A stretch of DNA of 64,000 nucleotides from Akanthomyces muscarius (GCF_028009165.1 NC_079244.1:496001-560000); one strand, 5' to 3'; numbered from the stretch's first letter, positions 20,391 through 33,074 are shown. Notes: generated by a model from the letters alone, not told the origin. Numbers and translations: made by a program.

Positions 20391-21088
20391 CAGAAATGCG
20401 AGAGCCTCGGCGCAACAGCTGCAATGCATCTCAAAGTCGAACAAATGAATTTAATTTTGGATTAAAATAAAGGACTCGTCTCTTTGCCTGCAAGGAAGAA
20501 TTCTGGGCCATTTTTTTTTATATCAACGCCCCGCTAGAGACAGCTACCCAAACTTACACTGCGATATCGTTGCACGACAACATCTTGGATCATCAACGAC
20601 TAACCCCAGTCCATCAGGAAAAGCTGCGCCGCATCGTCGGACACCAAAAGACTAGTTCAATATGACTGATAACATTTTTCCCCCAAACTACGTTAATAGC
20701 GGCCCCCGGATCCCGCTAGCCAAGGCCGCCGCCGCGCGCGCGCCCCGATAGCGTCCGCCGCCGCCGCTGGCGCCGGTGCGTCGTCGTTGGGGCCTCTGCG
20801 TCGCTAGTTTGGCAACGACTATATAAATCTCCGGAGACTAGCATGGTAGTCAGACACATCGTACCATCGTACCAACGCTACCCAGATTCCGAAAGGAATC
20901 TGGGGTTTGGTCCCCTCTTGCTAAAGATTTAAAAGTGGCCGCCGTCAAGAGATGTTCCTGGCGCTAGACATGCAACCTCTCCAACGGTGTCGCACAACGT
21001 ACGACTGCATCGCAACCATCAGTTACACAGTGCTCTTTACAGCAATTGATATACAAGACACTAGACAAAACCTCTTTCAGCTTTCCAT

Positions 21089-21106
21089 CCCCCCCCCCCC
21101 CCCCCC
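21089..21106. repeat. Poly-C tract (18 C)
   Basis: Uninterrupted run of 18 C, so poly-G on the strand of the Con7-like gene, about 0.9 kb beyond its stop codon. Exact length may be unreliable in assembly. Confidence 0.9.
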
Positions 21107-22015
21107 TAAAGCGTACTGATCGACCAGTGGCTGGATGCAGCATCTGCTGACCGCATCCGTGGCCGTGCCGGTTTCAGTCATCACTCAGATCAGGTCACAC
21201 ATCCCTCTACGAGTCAAGTCACAATAGAGCACCGTAATGATTATGTAAAAAAATTGTTTTCGCCTCGTCTGCCGCTGTATTCATCTTTTCCCTTGTCTTT
21301 TTCATTTCAGAATAGCCGCCGCGAGGCGTGCGTCGCGTCTGTTTGCGCTGGACAAGAAACCTCCTACCGCTTCCAGTGGTCAAAGCCACGCGGCACCCAA
21401 GCGTAGAAAAAAAAAATCCGCCAAAAGAGTGAGTGCAAAGGCAAGCCCGAGTAAAGTCTTTCAAATCTTTGCCGCCCACATGCCTGGCGTCGCGCGCTGC
21501 TCAAAGGCAGGATAACCAGGCTCATCATATGTAATCGTCCCCTAAAAAATGTCCAAAAGTAAAGCATAGCAGGTGTAGTAAAGTCATCAAAGCAAGAGCA
21601 AGAAAAAACAACAAAAGTATCAAAAAAACAAAAAGACGTCAAGACCATGGAAAAAACAAAAAAACCTCGGCTCCAAGTCACCAGCCAGTGACACAGTGTA
21701 TAAGCACAAAAAGCACAAAGGCCGCCTCTGTTCATTAAGTTGTACCCAAGTTTTCCGGTCGTCGCGTTTGCAAAGGAGAGTTCCGCCCTGTTGAATATAA
21801 AAAGAACCAAAACCACCGGACCGTCTGCCGCGTCCAAACTCCGCTGTCCACAAATACCACCATACTGCCAAGGAAAAGAGATCGGACAAATCAATGGCTC
21901 GAGTATCGTACCAACACCGCGAGGGAATTATGACCATGTTGAAAAAAATTCCGTATCGTACAGGTGCTTTTCCGACTAGGAGCTGCATCCGTAGCTCCGT
22001 CATCCCTGATGTTAA

Positions 22016-23524
22016 TTAATGGCTAGGAGGTTGTGCGCCATTGGCTGCGCTTGTTAGTCACGCTACCAAACTCAATTCGCTCGAGTCGTCATCGACTTAC
22101 ATTGGCTGTACATGTTCTGGCTCGGCTGGCCGTAGGGCGAGTGCGGTTGGTAGTTGGGATACATGTGGCTGGTAGCACCGTATTCCGGCAAAGGCGGCTG
22201 GCCGACTCCCGAAGGGGGCGCAGGGTACTGATTCTGGTATCCTATGGGAGGCAGCTGAACCTGCCTGGACCCGGGGTAGCCTGGTGCCGGCGCGCCGTCG
22301 TGGCCAGGCTCCTGGCCACCATTCGCGGCAGCTTGGCTGCGCTGACGTTCCTCGTCGGCCTTGCGCAGCGCATCTTCCTCCTTCTTGCGAGCCTTCCACT
22401 CTTTGCGAATTTCTTTGAATTCTGCTAAGCGTCAGTAATTTCTTCGTTTTATTTCATGTATTTTATCCTTCGTCTTCCTGGTGGCGGGGGGTTCATTGAG
22501 TTTGCGGCTTGTCGCGTGGCGGCGCTAGCGTAGCCCTCGCGTGCCAGGCTAGGCCACACGCCTGCGCGCGCGTGCTGGTGGGAGCGCGAAGACAAAGCAA
22601 GAGACTTACCCTCTGGAGTGCGCTTCTGGCCATGGGATTGCATAGTAACGTGGGCATTCAGATGGTTTAGAGTGCCGTAGGCCTTTTCGCAGCCATTCCA
22701 ACCACACTTGTACATGCGCTCGATTTCCTCGTAGCGACGTCGGGGACGCTTGTGTTGTTGGGCTCCGGGGATCGGGACGAACGAGTAGACCTGTAGGCAG
22801 AGAGCAAAGTGTTAGCGCGCATGGCTGATTCGGGGTCCAGAGTGGCGTCTTGGTGTCGCGCAATCGTCGCATTGGGTGCGTAGAAAGCGCGTCGAGGCGC
22901 ATAGCATCGCGAGATGACGAGGAGGCGGCGTACCTGGTTCGGGCGCTGCTGAGGAGCAGAGGCAGGGGATTGTCCATAGACGGGATGGCCTGGGGTCAGA
23001 GGAGCGGCTCCATGCTGGGTAGCATAACCTCCCCATTCAGGCCTGGGCTGGGCATACATGTTAGAGTTGGGGTGAGAGTAGCTATGCGCCATGTCCGGGT
23101 TGGGCGCATAGGGAGAGTGCTGGCCGTAAGGATAGGTCGGACTGGGCTGGGCGATCGACGGATCTATAGGCACTTGGGGGTCAGAATTGATGGACGCTTG
23201 ATGGTTTCGCCCATCCGACTGGGGCAGAGACGGACTGTTCTGTTGCGCCATACTGCCGGTGGAGGGAGACGAGGCAGGCTGGTATGCACGTTGGACGTGA
23301 TCCGGGTAGGCAGAGGTCGATCTGGCAGGCGGCGGGTAGACACCGTAGTCGGAGGCCGGAGTGGCAGTCGCGGGATAGGCAGCGTCCTTGGGAGGAGGAG
23401 GGTAGGGCTGAGCAGAAGCGTGGTCTGCAGAGGAAGCCTCGGAATGTGCGTCGCCGCCAAAGTTACTGGGATAAGGCGAAGGTAGTCCTGTCTGCTGAGG
23501 AAAGTCGGAGGCGGTGCGGTCCAT
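22016..23524 (-). CDS. con7: C2H2 zinc-finger transcription factor, Con7-like
   Basis: Four exons on the minus strand, 23524-22934, 22790-22610, 22421-22101 and 22044-22016, give 373 residues. The long N-terminal half is Pro/Ser/Tyr/Gln-rich, typical of an activation region. Exon 2 opens VYSFVPIPGAQQHKRPRRRYE, then the single finger C226-x4-C231-x12-H244-x5-H250 within KCGWNGCEKAYGTLNHLNAHV. Exon 3 starts EFKEIRKEWKARKKEE, a basic helix. The tail is again Pro/Tyr/Gln-rich. This finger plus flanks matches the Con7 regulators of filamentous ascomycetes, which control conidium morphology, cell-wall genes and, in plant pathogens, infection structures. The last exon (29 nt) rests on a GTAAGT donor, a GACTAAC branch site and a CGCAG acceptor. 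The name rests on motif recall, so it is not certain. Confidence 0.8.
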
Positions 23525-24179
23525 ATAGATGGTGTCCAGGAGAAGGGAAGGGAACGGGAAGGAAGAAAAGGAAGGGTGGCTGGAAGATGGGGAAGATATC
23601 CGGATGAGCCACGGACAAGTACCAGCAGTAACGAGAAGTAGTCCAAAAGTCCTCAAGGCGTGGGGAGGGAAACAAGAGGAGTGTATTGACGTGTAGGCGT
23701 CGCGGTAGCAGGAGTACTAGCGAGTAGTAGCTTGGTACTAGCAGCGAGGCGGCCGATGGGATGGGTGTGTGTAAATGGTAAAGTCTGGTTTTTGTTTTGA
23801 ATCGATGTCAACGGATGAAGACGAGGTTGCAAACGAGACGCCACGGCGTACGGAATTGCTGGGCTCTTGCGCAGAATGGACCAGCAGGCAAGAAATGAGC
23901 TGGGAAAGAGCAGCACGCGGCGGTCGAGAGAGAGATGGACGACGAGGTTGTTGTCCGGGAACGCTAGCTTTTAGCTTTTGGGTCGAGGCTTGCCGCGTCC
24001 GGTAAAGGCTTGGTCTAGCAGGAGGGGCTGGCTTTTCCAAAAAGACGCAAGGCAAGTCACGGAGTATGACGGTATGCGGTATTGCCTGGGGGGGAGGCCG
24101 TAGTGTTGAGTAGCGTCGAGGTAGTGCGTCGAGTTAGCGTGAGAAGTAGCGCCGGAAGGAGGGGTGTGCAGTTGAGAGC

Positions 24180-24202
24180 GTGTGTGTGTATGTGTGTGTG
24201 TG
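24180..24202. repeat. (GT)n-rich microsatellite
   Basis: GTGTGTGTGTATGTGTGTGTG-type tract on the plus strand, inside the probable leader or promoter of the Con7-like gene. A related CACAGACACACAGAC tract lies near 24657-24680. Confidence 0.8.
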
Positions 24203-24234
24203 TGCTGGGCGAGCGACTGGCCGAGTCGGCAAGA

Positions 24235-25017
24235 TCAGACCAAAAAGAGAATAGAAGAGGCTAGGTTCGTTCCTGGTCGTCCGGGGCGGAGGACGGCGCG
24301 GGTTGTTGGTGGCAGGTTTAGAGATGAAGCGGCGCTGTCGAATTGACTAGCTTGCGAAGATGGCGCGACGCGGGGGTCGAGATGAGAATGAAAAGGGCAG
24401 AGAGGCCAGGGCGCGTTGAACAGTGTTTGAAGAGAGTTTTTTGCGACGAGGCTGGGCCTGGATGGATGATTTTTTTTTTTTTTTTTATCTTTGCGATGGA
24501 CGAGATGAACAGGCGCGCACAGAAGAGCAGGTGGCGCAAAAGCGGTATATGTTTTTTTTTTCTCCTGCTGGGCAGAGAGTGTGGCCGGCCCGGCTGGCAG
24601 TGGTGGTCCGCTCTCTCTGGGGTTTTTTTCTGGGTTGGCCTGAGGGCGAGGACAGACACACAGACACACAGACTCACACAGACAGCTCACTGGTTGAACG
24701 GACGGACGGGACTGGGCTGGAGAAGGGCGAGGCGAAAGGGCGAGGAGGAGCAGGCGATGTGTCTGCGTCTGCGCTGCGCTGTGGCTCCTGCAAGCCTGCT
24801 GGTGTGAGTGGGTTGGTTGGATGCTGGCAGGTGGGTGGGTGTGCTGAAAGCCGCCTCCAGCGCAGCCAGCCAGCCAGCCAGCAGCCCAGCCCACTGCACG
24901 ACGCCTCTGGGAGGCGTGCCAGCAGAACAGCAGCCCTCTACCAGTACTGGTCTGGCACCAGCAGAAGCGTGCACTCAAACCCAAACAATTCAAGGACAGC
25001 GCATGCAACATCCGCAC
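24235..25017 (-). other. Long open frame in the Con7-like upstream leader (uORF or chance)
   Basis: A 260-codon ATG-initiated frame on the same strand as the Con7-like gene, 0.7 kb upstream of its start. Its composition is that of translated low-complexity leader: His/Gln/Ser/Pro/Cys-rich runs and a poly-Lys from the T17 tract. It is therefore unlikely to be a normal protein gene. If transcription of the Con7-like gene starts above 25 kb and the region is not spliced out, it would act as a long upstream open frame. No conserved domain is seen. Confidence 0.2.
24470..24486. repeat. Poly-T tract (17 T)
   Basis: Seventeen T on the plus strand, so poly-A in the orientation of the Con7-like gene, within its probable upstream leader. 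Confidence 0.9.
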
Positions 25018-25144
25018 ACAGACAAAGTTGCATCTTCAACAAGGGGGGCAGAGGTCCATTCCCGGCGCTGGACAAGAAGGAAAAACCAGGTTGCAGACGT
25101 GCCGGTAGCAGTACTGGTACACAGCAACTCAAGACAGCAGACGA

Positions 25145-25157
25145 GGGGGGGGGGGGG
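25145..25157. repeat. Poly-G tract (13 G)
   Basis: Thirteen G on the plus strand in the putative Con7-like promoter. Similar shorter G runs occur at about 25391-25399, 25470-25478 and 25497-25503, so this segment is poly-C-rich on the minus strand. Confidence 0.9.
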
Positions 25158-26022
25158 CGTGTGTCGGGGAGAGCAGGGGGGCACCAGGCCCCCCGGAGCC
25201 AGCAAGATCAGCAACCAAGGACGGGGGGCAAAACCTACTGTAGCATTTCGGCCCATTTATTTTTTTGAATTCCAATTCGCAGCCTTGGTTGCACATTTTC
25301 TCGATTCATCCGCGAGTACGGATACACAGTCGTCCAGTACCAGGAAAGCGCGGGGGCGAGCTAACAAGCCAAGCGTGCAGATTTGGTGAGGGGGGGGGCT
25401 GATTGCGCCAAAAACTACCTAATAACTAACTGGCAATCTTTAGTCAGATAGGTATGAAGGAGGGGAGGTGAGGGGGGGGAGGATTGGATGGGATTAGGGG
25501 GGGCGTGAACTTGAGCGCCCGGTCAGTTCCAACAGCAGCCTAGCGCCCTGACTCGAGAATGGGGCAAAAATTAGATGAATAAAAAAAAAGAGAGAAAGAA
25601 TTGTAAGAAGCAAGATTAAAAGTAGTCAAGCTGAGTGATTGCGAAATGTCATTGGATGGCGTGTTGAGAGAGAGAAACAAAGTGGCGACAGCGCAGAGGA
25701 GGCTGAACGACCCAAGACCAGGGAGGTGGGAATGTGGCGCACGGCATGACAGGAGGGATGCGATTCAGCAAAACTGCCATGTCTGAAGGGGAAAAAAAAG
25801 AAGAAAAAAAAAAGGTATACGACACCGATGCAAAGATACGCCTGAATGTCACTACGTACCGGGACTGTGTCCAGGTTCAAACTCCTTGGCTGTCTGTCTG
25901 CCCTGTTCTCGTCCCGCTGCGGATTTCGCTGATTGGGGCGCCTGCGCAAGGGACTTTCGGGCCAGTTCTCTTGTTCATTGCATTTCCAACTGTTGCTTCT
26001 CGCATATGTATCCGTATTGCAT

Positions 26023-26023
<1 letters not shown>

Positions 26024-26056
<33 letters not shown>
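26024..26056. repeat. (CA)n microsatellite
   Basis: About 16 uninterrupted CA units in gene-free DNA, near the point where pyrimidine richness switches from the minus to the plus strand. Confidence 0.95.
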
Positions 26057-26058
<2 letters not shown>

Positions 26059-26689
26059 CGCGGAATAGACTGCTTTGTTACACGACAGTCGTCCGTCGCT
26101 AGTGCCCAGCAAAAAGGGCTAGCTAGCCTCTCTTCCCCCTCCCCCCTCCCATCGCCAATTCTTTTTTATAGTGCGCAGCCCCATGGCTAGTGTCGGACGG
26201 GCTTGGTCTCTTTGCCTAGGAATTTTGGCGGTTAATCCCTTTAGCAGCGGCTGCTAAAAAAGACAATCGAAACAACGTCTGCAGTCTAGAACAACATGTT
26301 GGTGCTGCGCAAAACCGACAGCTAGCAAGAGACGTACTACTGCACGTGTCATCTGAATAATCTAGAAGCTCACAAGATGAAGAATGCCAAGAAGTTGAAA
26401 TCAGGACTTGATGACGAAAACAAAATAAAAATATTCGCATTTGGCTCCTCTGAAACCCGCAGAATTTTTATTTATTTTTATTTTATTTTTTTGGAATTTC
26501 ATCTAGCCAGCCTTTGCCAGACAAAGCAAAAGAGTGCGCTCGCCGCTCGCGCGCGCGACGGGAGCAGCTGCAGCCGACCAGGCAGGGGGGGCGTGTCTCC
26601 GGAACGGGAATATGAACGAAGACCAAAGCTCTGATTGCTGCCTCGTGTTATTACGAGCTCCCAGGTTGTCTTTCAGCACGTCCAGGTAC

Positions 26690-26707
26690 TTTTTTTTTTT
26701 TTTTTTT
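26690..26707. repeat. Poly-T tract (18 T)
   Basis: Eighteen T on the plus strand followed by CTGTGCGAACAAGG; no splice context is evident. It sits in gene-free DNA. Confidence 0.9.
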
Positions 26708-29700
26708 CTGTGCGAACAAGGGGGGGTGTGTGCGGCTCACTTCCACCTACTCTTCCCCACACGAGGCTTTGTCCTGTTCTGGGCTTTTACTCTCCGTGGA
26801 AAACAAATTCCAATCACCGTCGCAGCCCAGTCAGCCAGCCGGTGGAGACGTCCGATTGTATCTTTTTCATGAAGAAGAAAATTTTCCACATATTCTTGCT
26901 GCCTTGGTTATAGACGAGATTAACAAAAGGACCCCGAAAAAAAAAAGTATTTGCAATTATTTCCCAATGGCTTGCTTGTCAAGAGTCAGGAGAACACCCT
27001 CCATCTCATTGGTGGCTTTTTCTTACTTTTTCTTTTCTTTCGGTACACGAGTAATTCATCTATTGCCTCCTTGGTCTCTGAAAAATGCATCTCCGTAATT
27101 CTGGGCTAAATAAAAATACAAAACCTCGGATTCATTCAAAACGTCCCACGTCACGGGCATCTCTTTGCAGTTCTCGCCACTGCCCAGAGTTCCATGGACA
27201 ACATGCCTGCCGGTCATTTCAGCCTTGCATTGCAGATGGAAAAATCAATCACAGGGTCTCCCTGTATTCCACAAAGCTGATCGCTCATCCCGTGTGACGT
27301 CTTTCATTGTTGAATTCCCGTCGAGGTGGAGGGGTCGTGTTACACCTCGGCACCCATATCCCCTTCTCCTCTTCATGTCCTCCTCCGCATCGTCATCCAT
27401 CAAACTGGTGGTTGTCAACTCCTTTGCTGCTGCTGCTGCCGCCGCCGCCCTACCAGTTCATGCAACCCCAGCCCCAGACTTTGGTCTAGTCTGCTTTGTC
27501 CGCCAGCCAGCCATCCATCCACCATTTTTTCATCTCGCACTGACTGACTGGTGGTGGTGGGTGCATGGCATGTCACGCTGCCTGGTCGGTAAGTGGGTGC
27601 GCCACCAGCACATGTCTCTCCGTCTCTGGAGTCCCAATCCTTGACCACGGCCGCCGACGCGGTCCTAATACTATCCAGTCAATCCAGTTGGACAGCCATC
27701 TGCATCTCCATCAGCTTCTCTCGCGACTCCTGCCAAGCGACGTCGGGTCATCTCATCCCGTTGCCAATCCACTGTCCGTCCCTATGTATGCCGCATTCCA
27801 CTGCCATTGCCCTTTCCTTTCAGGGCGCCCAGCTCCTTGAGCTTCACGCCCAATGCCACCTCTCAACACCAATTGAACGTGGCTTACAAATGTGTCGTTG
27901 ATCTCTGTCACTTTCTCTTACGTCTTGGTTAGATGACCCCATGGCCAACCCGGTCATCATATTTGTCCTCTTCCTGGTAGCTTCATGGCGTCTCGCCCAC
28001 ATCCACCACCGCTTTGTTCTTAATCTTGCTCGACCTCACCAAGCCAGTCAGCAAGCCCAAAAAAGCCCCCAACCCACGCGTTCCCAGGCGCGTCCACCCC
28101 CGGCTCTCGTCTGCCCCTCCCCCCCTGCAACTAGTTGCTAGGCTGTTTGGCTATACCCAGTACTGAGTATGTGCATCTCAAGCAGGCTTCTTCCACAGCC
28201 AGCACTCCCACGTCCCCATCTTGCTGGCCTGCTAGCTGGCCTCTCGGAGTTACTGCTCTCCTTCAGGCCCAAAACCCGGACGGAGCCCGCACCACGACGC
28301 GTGGGCACGTCTGGTCTGGCTTGTGCACCGCTGCGTGGCGTTCTGGCCTCTCTCCGTCATACTGAACGAACCTTGGCACCTTTGGGCCTCTCCCCCAAAT
28401 TTCTGCAGACTGCGGATCCCTGCTCCCCAGTAGTGTCGGCCGAGTCCTCTGAATGCCCCGGGCTGAGATGCTCCGGGCCACACTAAAATTTCCCTCTCCG
28501 CCTGCCGTAACATCGGCTTGGCCTCACCAGTCGCATACAATTTGTACCTTGGAGCCCGCTCTTGGCTCCGGTCTAGTTGCAGCTCAGTCGTGTGTCTTGT
28601 GCCTCCCGTTCCTGGTGTCGCATCCTGTTTCTTCTCTTTTGCTTCTGGCTCCTGTCTCTGACTCAGTACGTGACTGAAATAGCATCCGCACGAGTAGCCG
28701 CTTTGTGCAGCCACGCTCGCGCTGCCTCGCACTCAGACCCCTGGGCTTTCAGATCGATTCATAAATGTATAAACCACAAATTAAAATAGAGCCTGCATAC
28801 TAGTAGTGCACAGTCCGTGCGGATGGCCATGTTTGCCCCGACTGGCTAACGTTACAGCCCACCGCTCGCTCGCCTGTCTTCATCTGCAGCCCAATCTCCT
28901 ACATCAGAGGGGCCAAGAAGACGGAGGCGCTAACACTTGCCTATCACTATAACCCTCCAGACGTTCACTGGTGACTTGTTCAAACGACTGTTGTTCCCCG
29001 CCTTCACTAGCCGAGTCGCCAACACAGCCCCTGCTTTCACGACTACTCGTGGTTAGCTGCCAGGTAGGACAATGTCAACGAGTAATCGACACAAGAGTAA
29101 GCCGAGATGCGACGAGCGTAAATTCATTACTAGCGGCCAGTGTATCGAGTCCACCGTCAAACCCCCGTCCAAAGTGCGCAGTCGGCTAGTGCGCCTGTCT
29201 TCTCTCATGTGTTGAGTAATGTCAAGGCAGGAGCGAGCTCCGTCCCGTGCAGGCTCGGGCGCCCCCTGCTGAACCTTGCTATAGGGTATCTCATTGCTGA
29301 CTTTTGTAACCGTATGCTGAGCTACTACTCCGTAGTAATCCTCTAGTTACTTGACGCGTCCCGTCGTCGTCGAGACCAACATCGGACGTCTCCCGCTACC
29401 GATCTGGCGTTGTGAACAAACTTTATGTTCAACGCATGTGCAAGCCTCGCCTAGCGGGAGCCGCTACGATCCTGACAACCCTAGCAACAGACGCTTGGTT
29501 TTAGTGAGTGGGCGACGATGTCGAGCCCATCGCCTGACAAGGCCAACGGCGCTCCAATCGCATCCCCAAAAGTAGCTCAATGATCTGCGCTCTTTTTTCC
29601 ATGTCAGAGACAGGGCCATCACAGCAGTTGGCAGCCGCTCTCCACCTATGCTCGCTGCTTTGGTCGTGCTGGGGCATGGAGGGTTTTTTTTCCTTCTGGC

Positions 29701-30462
29701 GGTGGGCCGGGGTGGCTTATTGATGGATGGACATTGGCTGCACGTTTCCGGCCTGCTGCACGCAAAGGCGTCAGAGGACTGGACAGAGCAATTCCCGTGC
29801 CAGTCGGTGGATTGAAAGACCGAAATCAGGTGGGGGGCGTGGACAGGATCATCCATTGACCTGGCGCATGTCTGTCACCTGTGCAGCCATTTACTTACCT
29901 GCACCTGAAAGTCGGTCAATTCGGTCGCTCCGTAAACGGAATACCGACTCAAAGTCGACAATGACCGTTGGCCCTGGTCGCCTGGCTGAGCCGCCAGGTC
30001 TAACGCAGATGTCGCTGTCAGACGACAATAGCACCCAGGACAATGGCACACTAAGGCTTCCCCTCGCACGCTCGATCGGTCTAGTCTGAAGGGGCAAGAC
30101 GCAGTCCACGGTGCATGGCTAGCCTCAGGATTGGTGCTGAAACTTGGGACGAACCGCGGAGTGCGCCAGCGCGATATTAGGGCTTCCGCTGGGTCCTCGG
30201 AGGTCTCCTAGCCTCGTCGCTGGTCTACCGTTCTTCCCAGCGGTCTAGTGGCGCGGCGATCCGGGCACTTGGATTTTGGATCGCATACGCCTGGCGCTAT
30301 TTACAGGCAGATTGGTGACGAGGTTAGCACAGTAAATCGCCCCTGCAGGAGATTTTGGTCACCATTGTGCCATGCGGCCACCATCCACCAGACCATGACA
30401 TGACTTGGCTCAGCGTCAACGGCGACCGGGCTCTCGCATCAGCGGAGAAAGAGAAGGAGAAA

Positions 30463-30490
30463 AGACACTCATGACACTCATGTCACTCAT
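30463..30490. repeat. Short tandem repeat of a (GA)CACTCATG unit
   Basis: Three successive copies, GACACTCAT, GACACTCAT and GTCACTCAT, in the gene-free region, about 0.35 kb before a pyrimidine-rich block. Confidence 0.7.
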
Positions 30491-30764
30491 CAACCTCGGC
30501 ATGTCGTAATGAAAACGAGCACTGGCGAATTTGGAAGCCGATGGGTCGGGGCGGCCGAGGATCAAGCAGCCGTGCAGATTTTTCGGTTTGCCCCCATCGA
30601 GAGGAAAAGCAGGCTTGCAGAAGCAACCTGCCAGTTCGGGTGGGCAACAGCCAGCGGACCTAGGGGGCCCCCTGTCAGCCAGTCACATTACCAATCCATG
30701 CTCCAGCTGTCTGGTCCTGGACTTTTGGTGGTACAGGTCTTGGGTGCAGCAGGTCTCTTGTCAG

Positions 30765-30796
30765 TAGGTAGGTACCTAAGTACCTGAGGTACCTAT
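30765..30796. repeat. Cluster of palindromic GGTACC-type units
   Basis: AGGTAGGTACCTAAG, TACCTGA and GGTACCTATG follow one another, forming overlapping inverted repeats of GGTACCT. Such TACCTAGGTA-like clusters recur between genes in hypocrealean genomes as far as I know; their role is unclear. Confidence 0.6.
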
Positions 30797-30829
30797 GCAG
30801 TATTTTTGGTGGTGCATACACTGGTTACA

Positions 30830-31260
30830 GGTATCTTTCTGCCACTTACAGAAGGGCCAGGCGCCTGCAGCTCTCACTCCCGTCGCTTGGTGGCATCGGC
30901 AGCTTCCACGGAACTGGTCTCTTGACAGAGCCGCCTCCGCCTGCTGCCGCTGTCTCTTCCTCCGCTGCTAACTGCAAACGAAGAGGCCCTCTTTCAGTTA
31001 ATCAAATCTACTCATCCATTTCTCCAGCCATCCATCCATCCATCCAGTTTTTGCCTGCCGATTAATCCGTCAATCATCGTCTCTCGATTACCTCCTTCTC
31101 AGGTCAATACTCCACTGTCCACCACTTCAACAGCCTGGGGTGCTTCTAGCAATCCCTCCAGGCGACTCGCTGCGCTGCCCCTCCCCCCCTCTCGACCAAG
31201 TCCCGATTGTCTGTCACGCTTTCAACACCCGGTGGCCCGTCCGTGCTTCAATGTCAATGG
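30830..31260 (+). promoter_or_regulatory. Pyrimidine-rich leader-like block on the plus strand
   Basis: The plus strand turns strongly CT-rich here: CTCTCACTCCC, GCTGTCTCTTCCTCCGCTG, (CCAT)n at 31029-31046, CCCCTCCCCCCCTCTCG. This texture marks transcription starts and 5' leaders of ascomycete genes; compare the leaders at 48.7-49.5 kb and 61.4-61.7 kb. No convincing protein gene follows on the plus strand, so it may start a non-coding transcript. It points away from the Con7-like gene. Confidence 0.3.
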
Positions 31261-32552
31261 TAGTTGGCATCACATCCCGCCTCCTTCTTGGCTTCGTGCT
31301 TCGGTACACAGAGGCCGTCCAGTCACACTAACTAACTACTGCTACTTCCGCGGGGGCGCCGATGCATGTCTGATGCAAATCTGGAGTGTCAGTGCGAGCC
31401 ACAGGCCACCAGGACCAAGCCCCAGATCTGATTCCAGACGCACGCTTGCTGGGCCTGCGCCGCTAGTCTGCTACACTCTGCCATTTCTGAACTGGGCGCT
31501 CAGTGTTGTGTCTCGATGCATTCGTCGCCCTGCTCGACCTATTCCCGGCCGTCAGCAACCTGGCGCGTCGGCTTTGCTTTTTGACAACCCGGGAGCTGGG
31601 CATCGCATACGACCGAAGGCCGATCTCTTGGTCTATTAGCCCTCCGTCTAATAGATGAAAAGTACTAACAACATATGGCATTTGCGCATCATGTGTCCAA
31701 AGGATGCCGCATGTTACCTTCTGCTACAATGTGCGGGGGGGCTTTCTGCAATGCCACCGCGCGCGAGAGCCAAGCCGTTGTTCCACGCAATCGGGGGGTT
31801 GTCTGCGACTTTGCAGCATGTCAGGACAGCTCGACTGCCACTGCCGGCATGCTTTGTGCGCCCCCCTCTGCAGCCCTGTTGCAGCTGGCATGCATTGTCA
31901 CTCTGGCTGCGCGTGCCTTCTTCTGCACAACGCCATCCGCCACCGCAACCATTGCCTCCGAGCCTCGGCTCTGACTACAACCCATGCGCTCAACTGCCAG
32001 CGCCTGCCGTCCTGCATCCGTGTATTTATTTCTTGCCGCTCACCGACATCAGCATCGAAGCATGACCGTAGCGGGGTGTCGGCGATCTGCAAGGTGGCTC
32101 TGGCTCAACGGCTTCTGCGAGCTTCCTGTTTCAATGTCTGCGAAACCACCCCGCACCTGCCTTTCCAACTTGCGCCACCGGATGCACCAACCTGATCCTA
32201 CCATCATCAGCACAGCAATGGAAAACTGCTACCTCTGCCAAGGCTCAGCATAAACCGCCGAAGAAGGACCTTATTGATTTCGTTGTCTACGTGCGGATCG
32301 CGCTGCGACTCCTACTCCCACCGCCCTGCCATTGCTAGGCAGCCACGGTCATTCACGCTTCAACCCGTTGTAAGCGTATTTATAGCATTCGCGCCTAGAA
32401 TCTACTGGTACTTGGCCTGGCAGGTGGATCGGGTTTTGGGCGTACGCTACCGATGATGGCCCTGGCTGGGTTCGACAGCTAACTCAATAGGTACTAGAAC
32501 TGTGCAACCCCCCAAACCTGGGGAAGCTATTTAGCTTGGCACCAATGAAAAG

Positions 32553-33074
32553 ATGATAAAAAATACGGCTACACAACAGCGCTTGAGATTAGCCAGATGC
32601 AAAAAGACTGCATCGAGGCTGCATCAAGGCAGATGGCCGCAATCCTGCTTGGCGGCCTCCGAATCAGAAGCCGGTTCCACACTGCTCACTTTGCTCAAAC
32701 GCCATGACTCTCAGCCGCAAAAGCGAGCGCAGCGACTTCACAAGAGATCGCTGGATGGCTTGACCTTCTTTTTGAAAGCAAAGCTGGCATGGTGTGGCTT
32801 GCCCCAGCATGGCCAATTACACAAGGCCAGCCTGTACAGCTGCTGCAGCGCATTCAGAATCCTTTTCAGACACCCCCAAGACCCCGTGGCTTCAACCTTG
32901 TGTAACCACATAAGCCTGGGATTCTCACGTGGATCTCCACTGCGCTGCAGACCTCACATTGGCACCCATGTCTACCTTTGCGATCATTCACTAAGATCTC
33001 TGTACGACAACTCGCTGGCGTCTTCCAATGGTAACAAATACCAAGGTGTCCAACATGCTGCCTCCGCCGAATGA
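32553..33074 (+). other. Longest ATG-initiated plus-strand frame in the gene-free region (orphan ORF)
   Basis: A 173-codon frame rich in Arg, Leu, Ser, His and Cys, with no signal peptide, membrane segment or recognised motif. It lies about 1.4 kb downstream of the pyrimidine-rich block. Length alone does not distinguish it from chance in 16 kb of about 50 percent GC DNA. It is recorded because it is a candidate product of the possible plus-strand transcript. Confidence 0.12.

Larger units (their letters stand above)
15893..22015. other. Gene-poor region downstream of the Con7-like gene
   Basis: About 6.1 kb without a convincing gene. Contents seen: AT-rich DNA to about 17.5 kb; one open frame of unclear meaning (17895-18377); a (CA)n tract at 18838-18862; A/G-rich and T-rich low-complexity DNA at 19.1-19.4 kb; a C run at about 19.59 kb; 16 G at 20375-20390; a CG-rich patch (GCCGCCGCCGCGCGCGCGCC, about 20724); 18 C at 21089-21106. 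The right end probably includes the Con7-like 3' untranslated region. Many stops in all frames argue against a missed large protein gene. Confidence 0.55.

Noticed and set aside
24082..25389. Several plus-strand frames (up to 281 codons) opposite the Con7-like leader
   Set aside because: They consist of translated G runs, T runs and CA/GT repeats, with no start context or motif.
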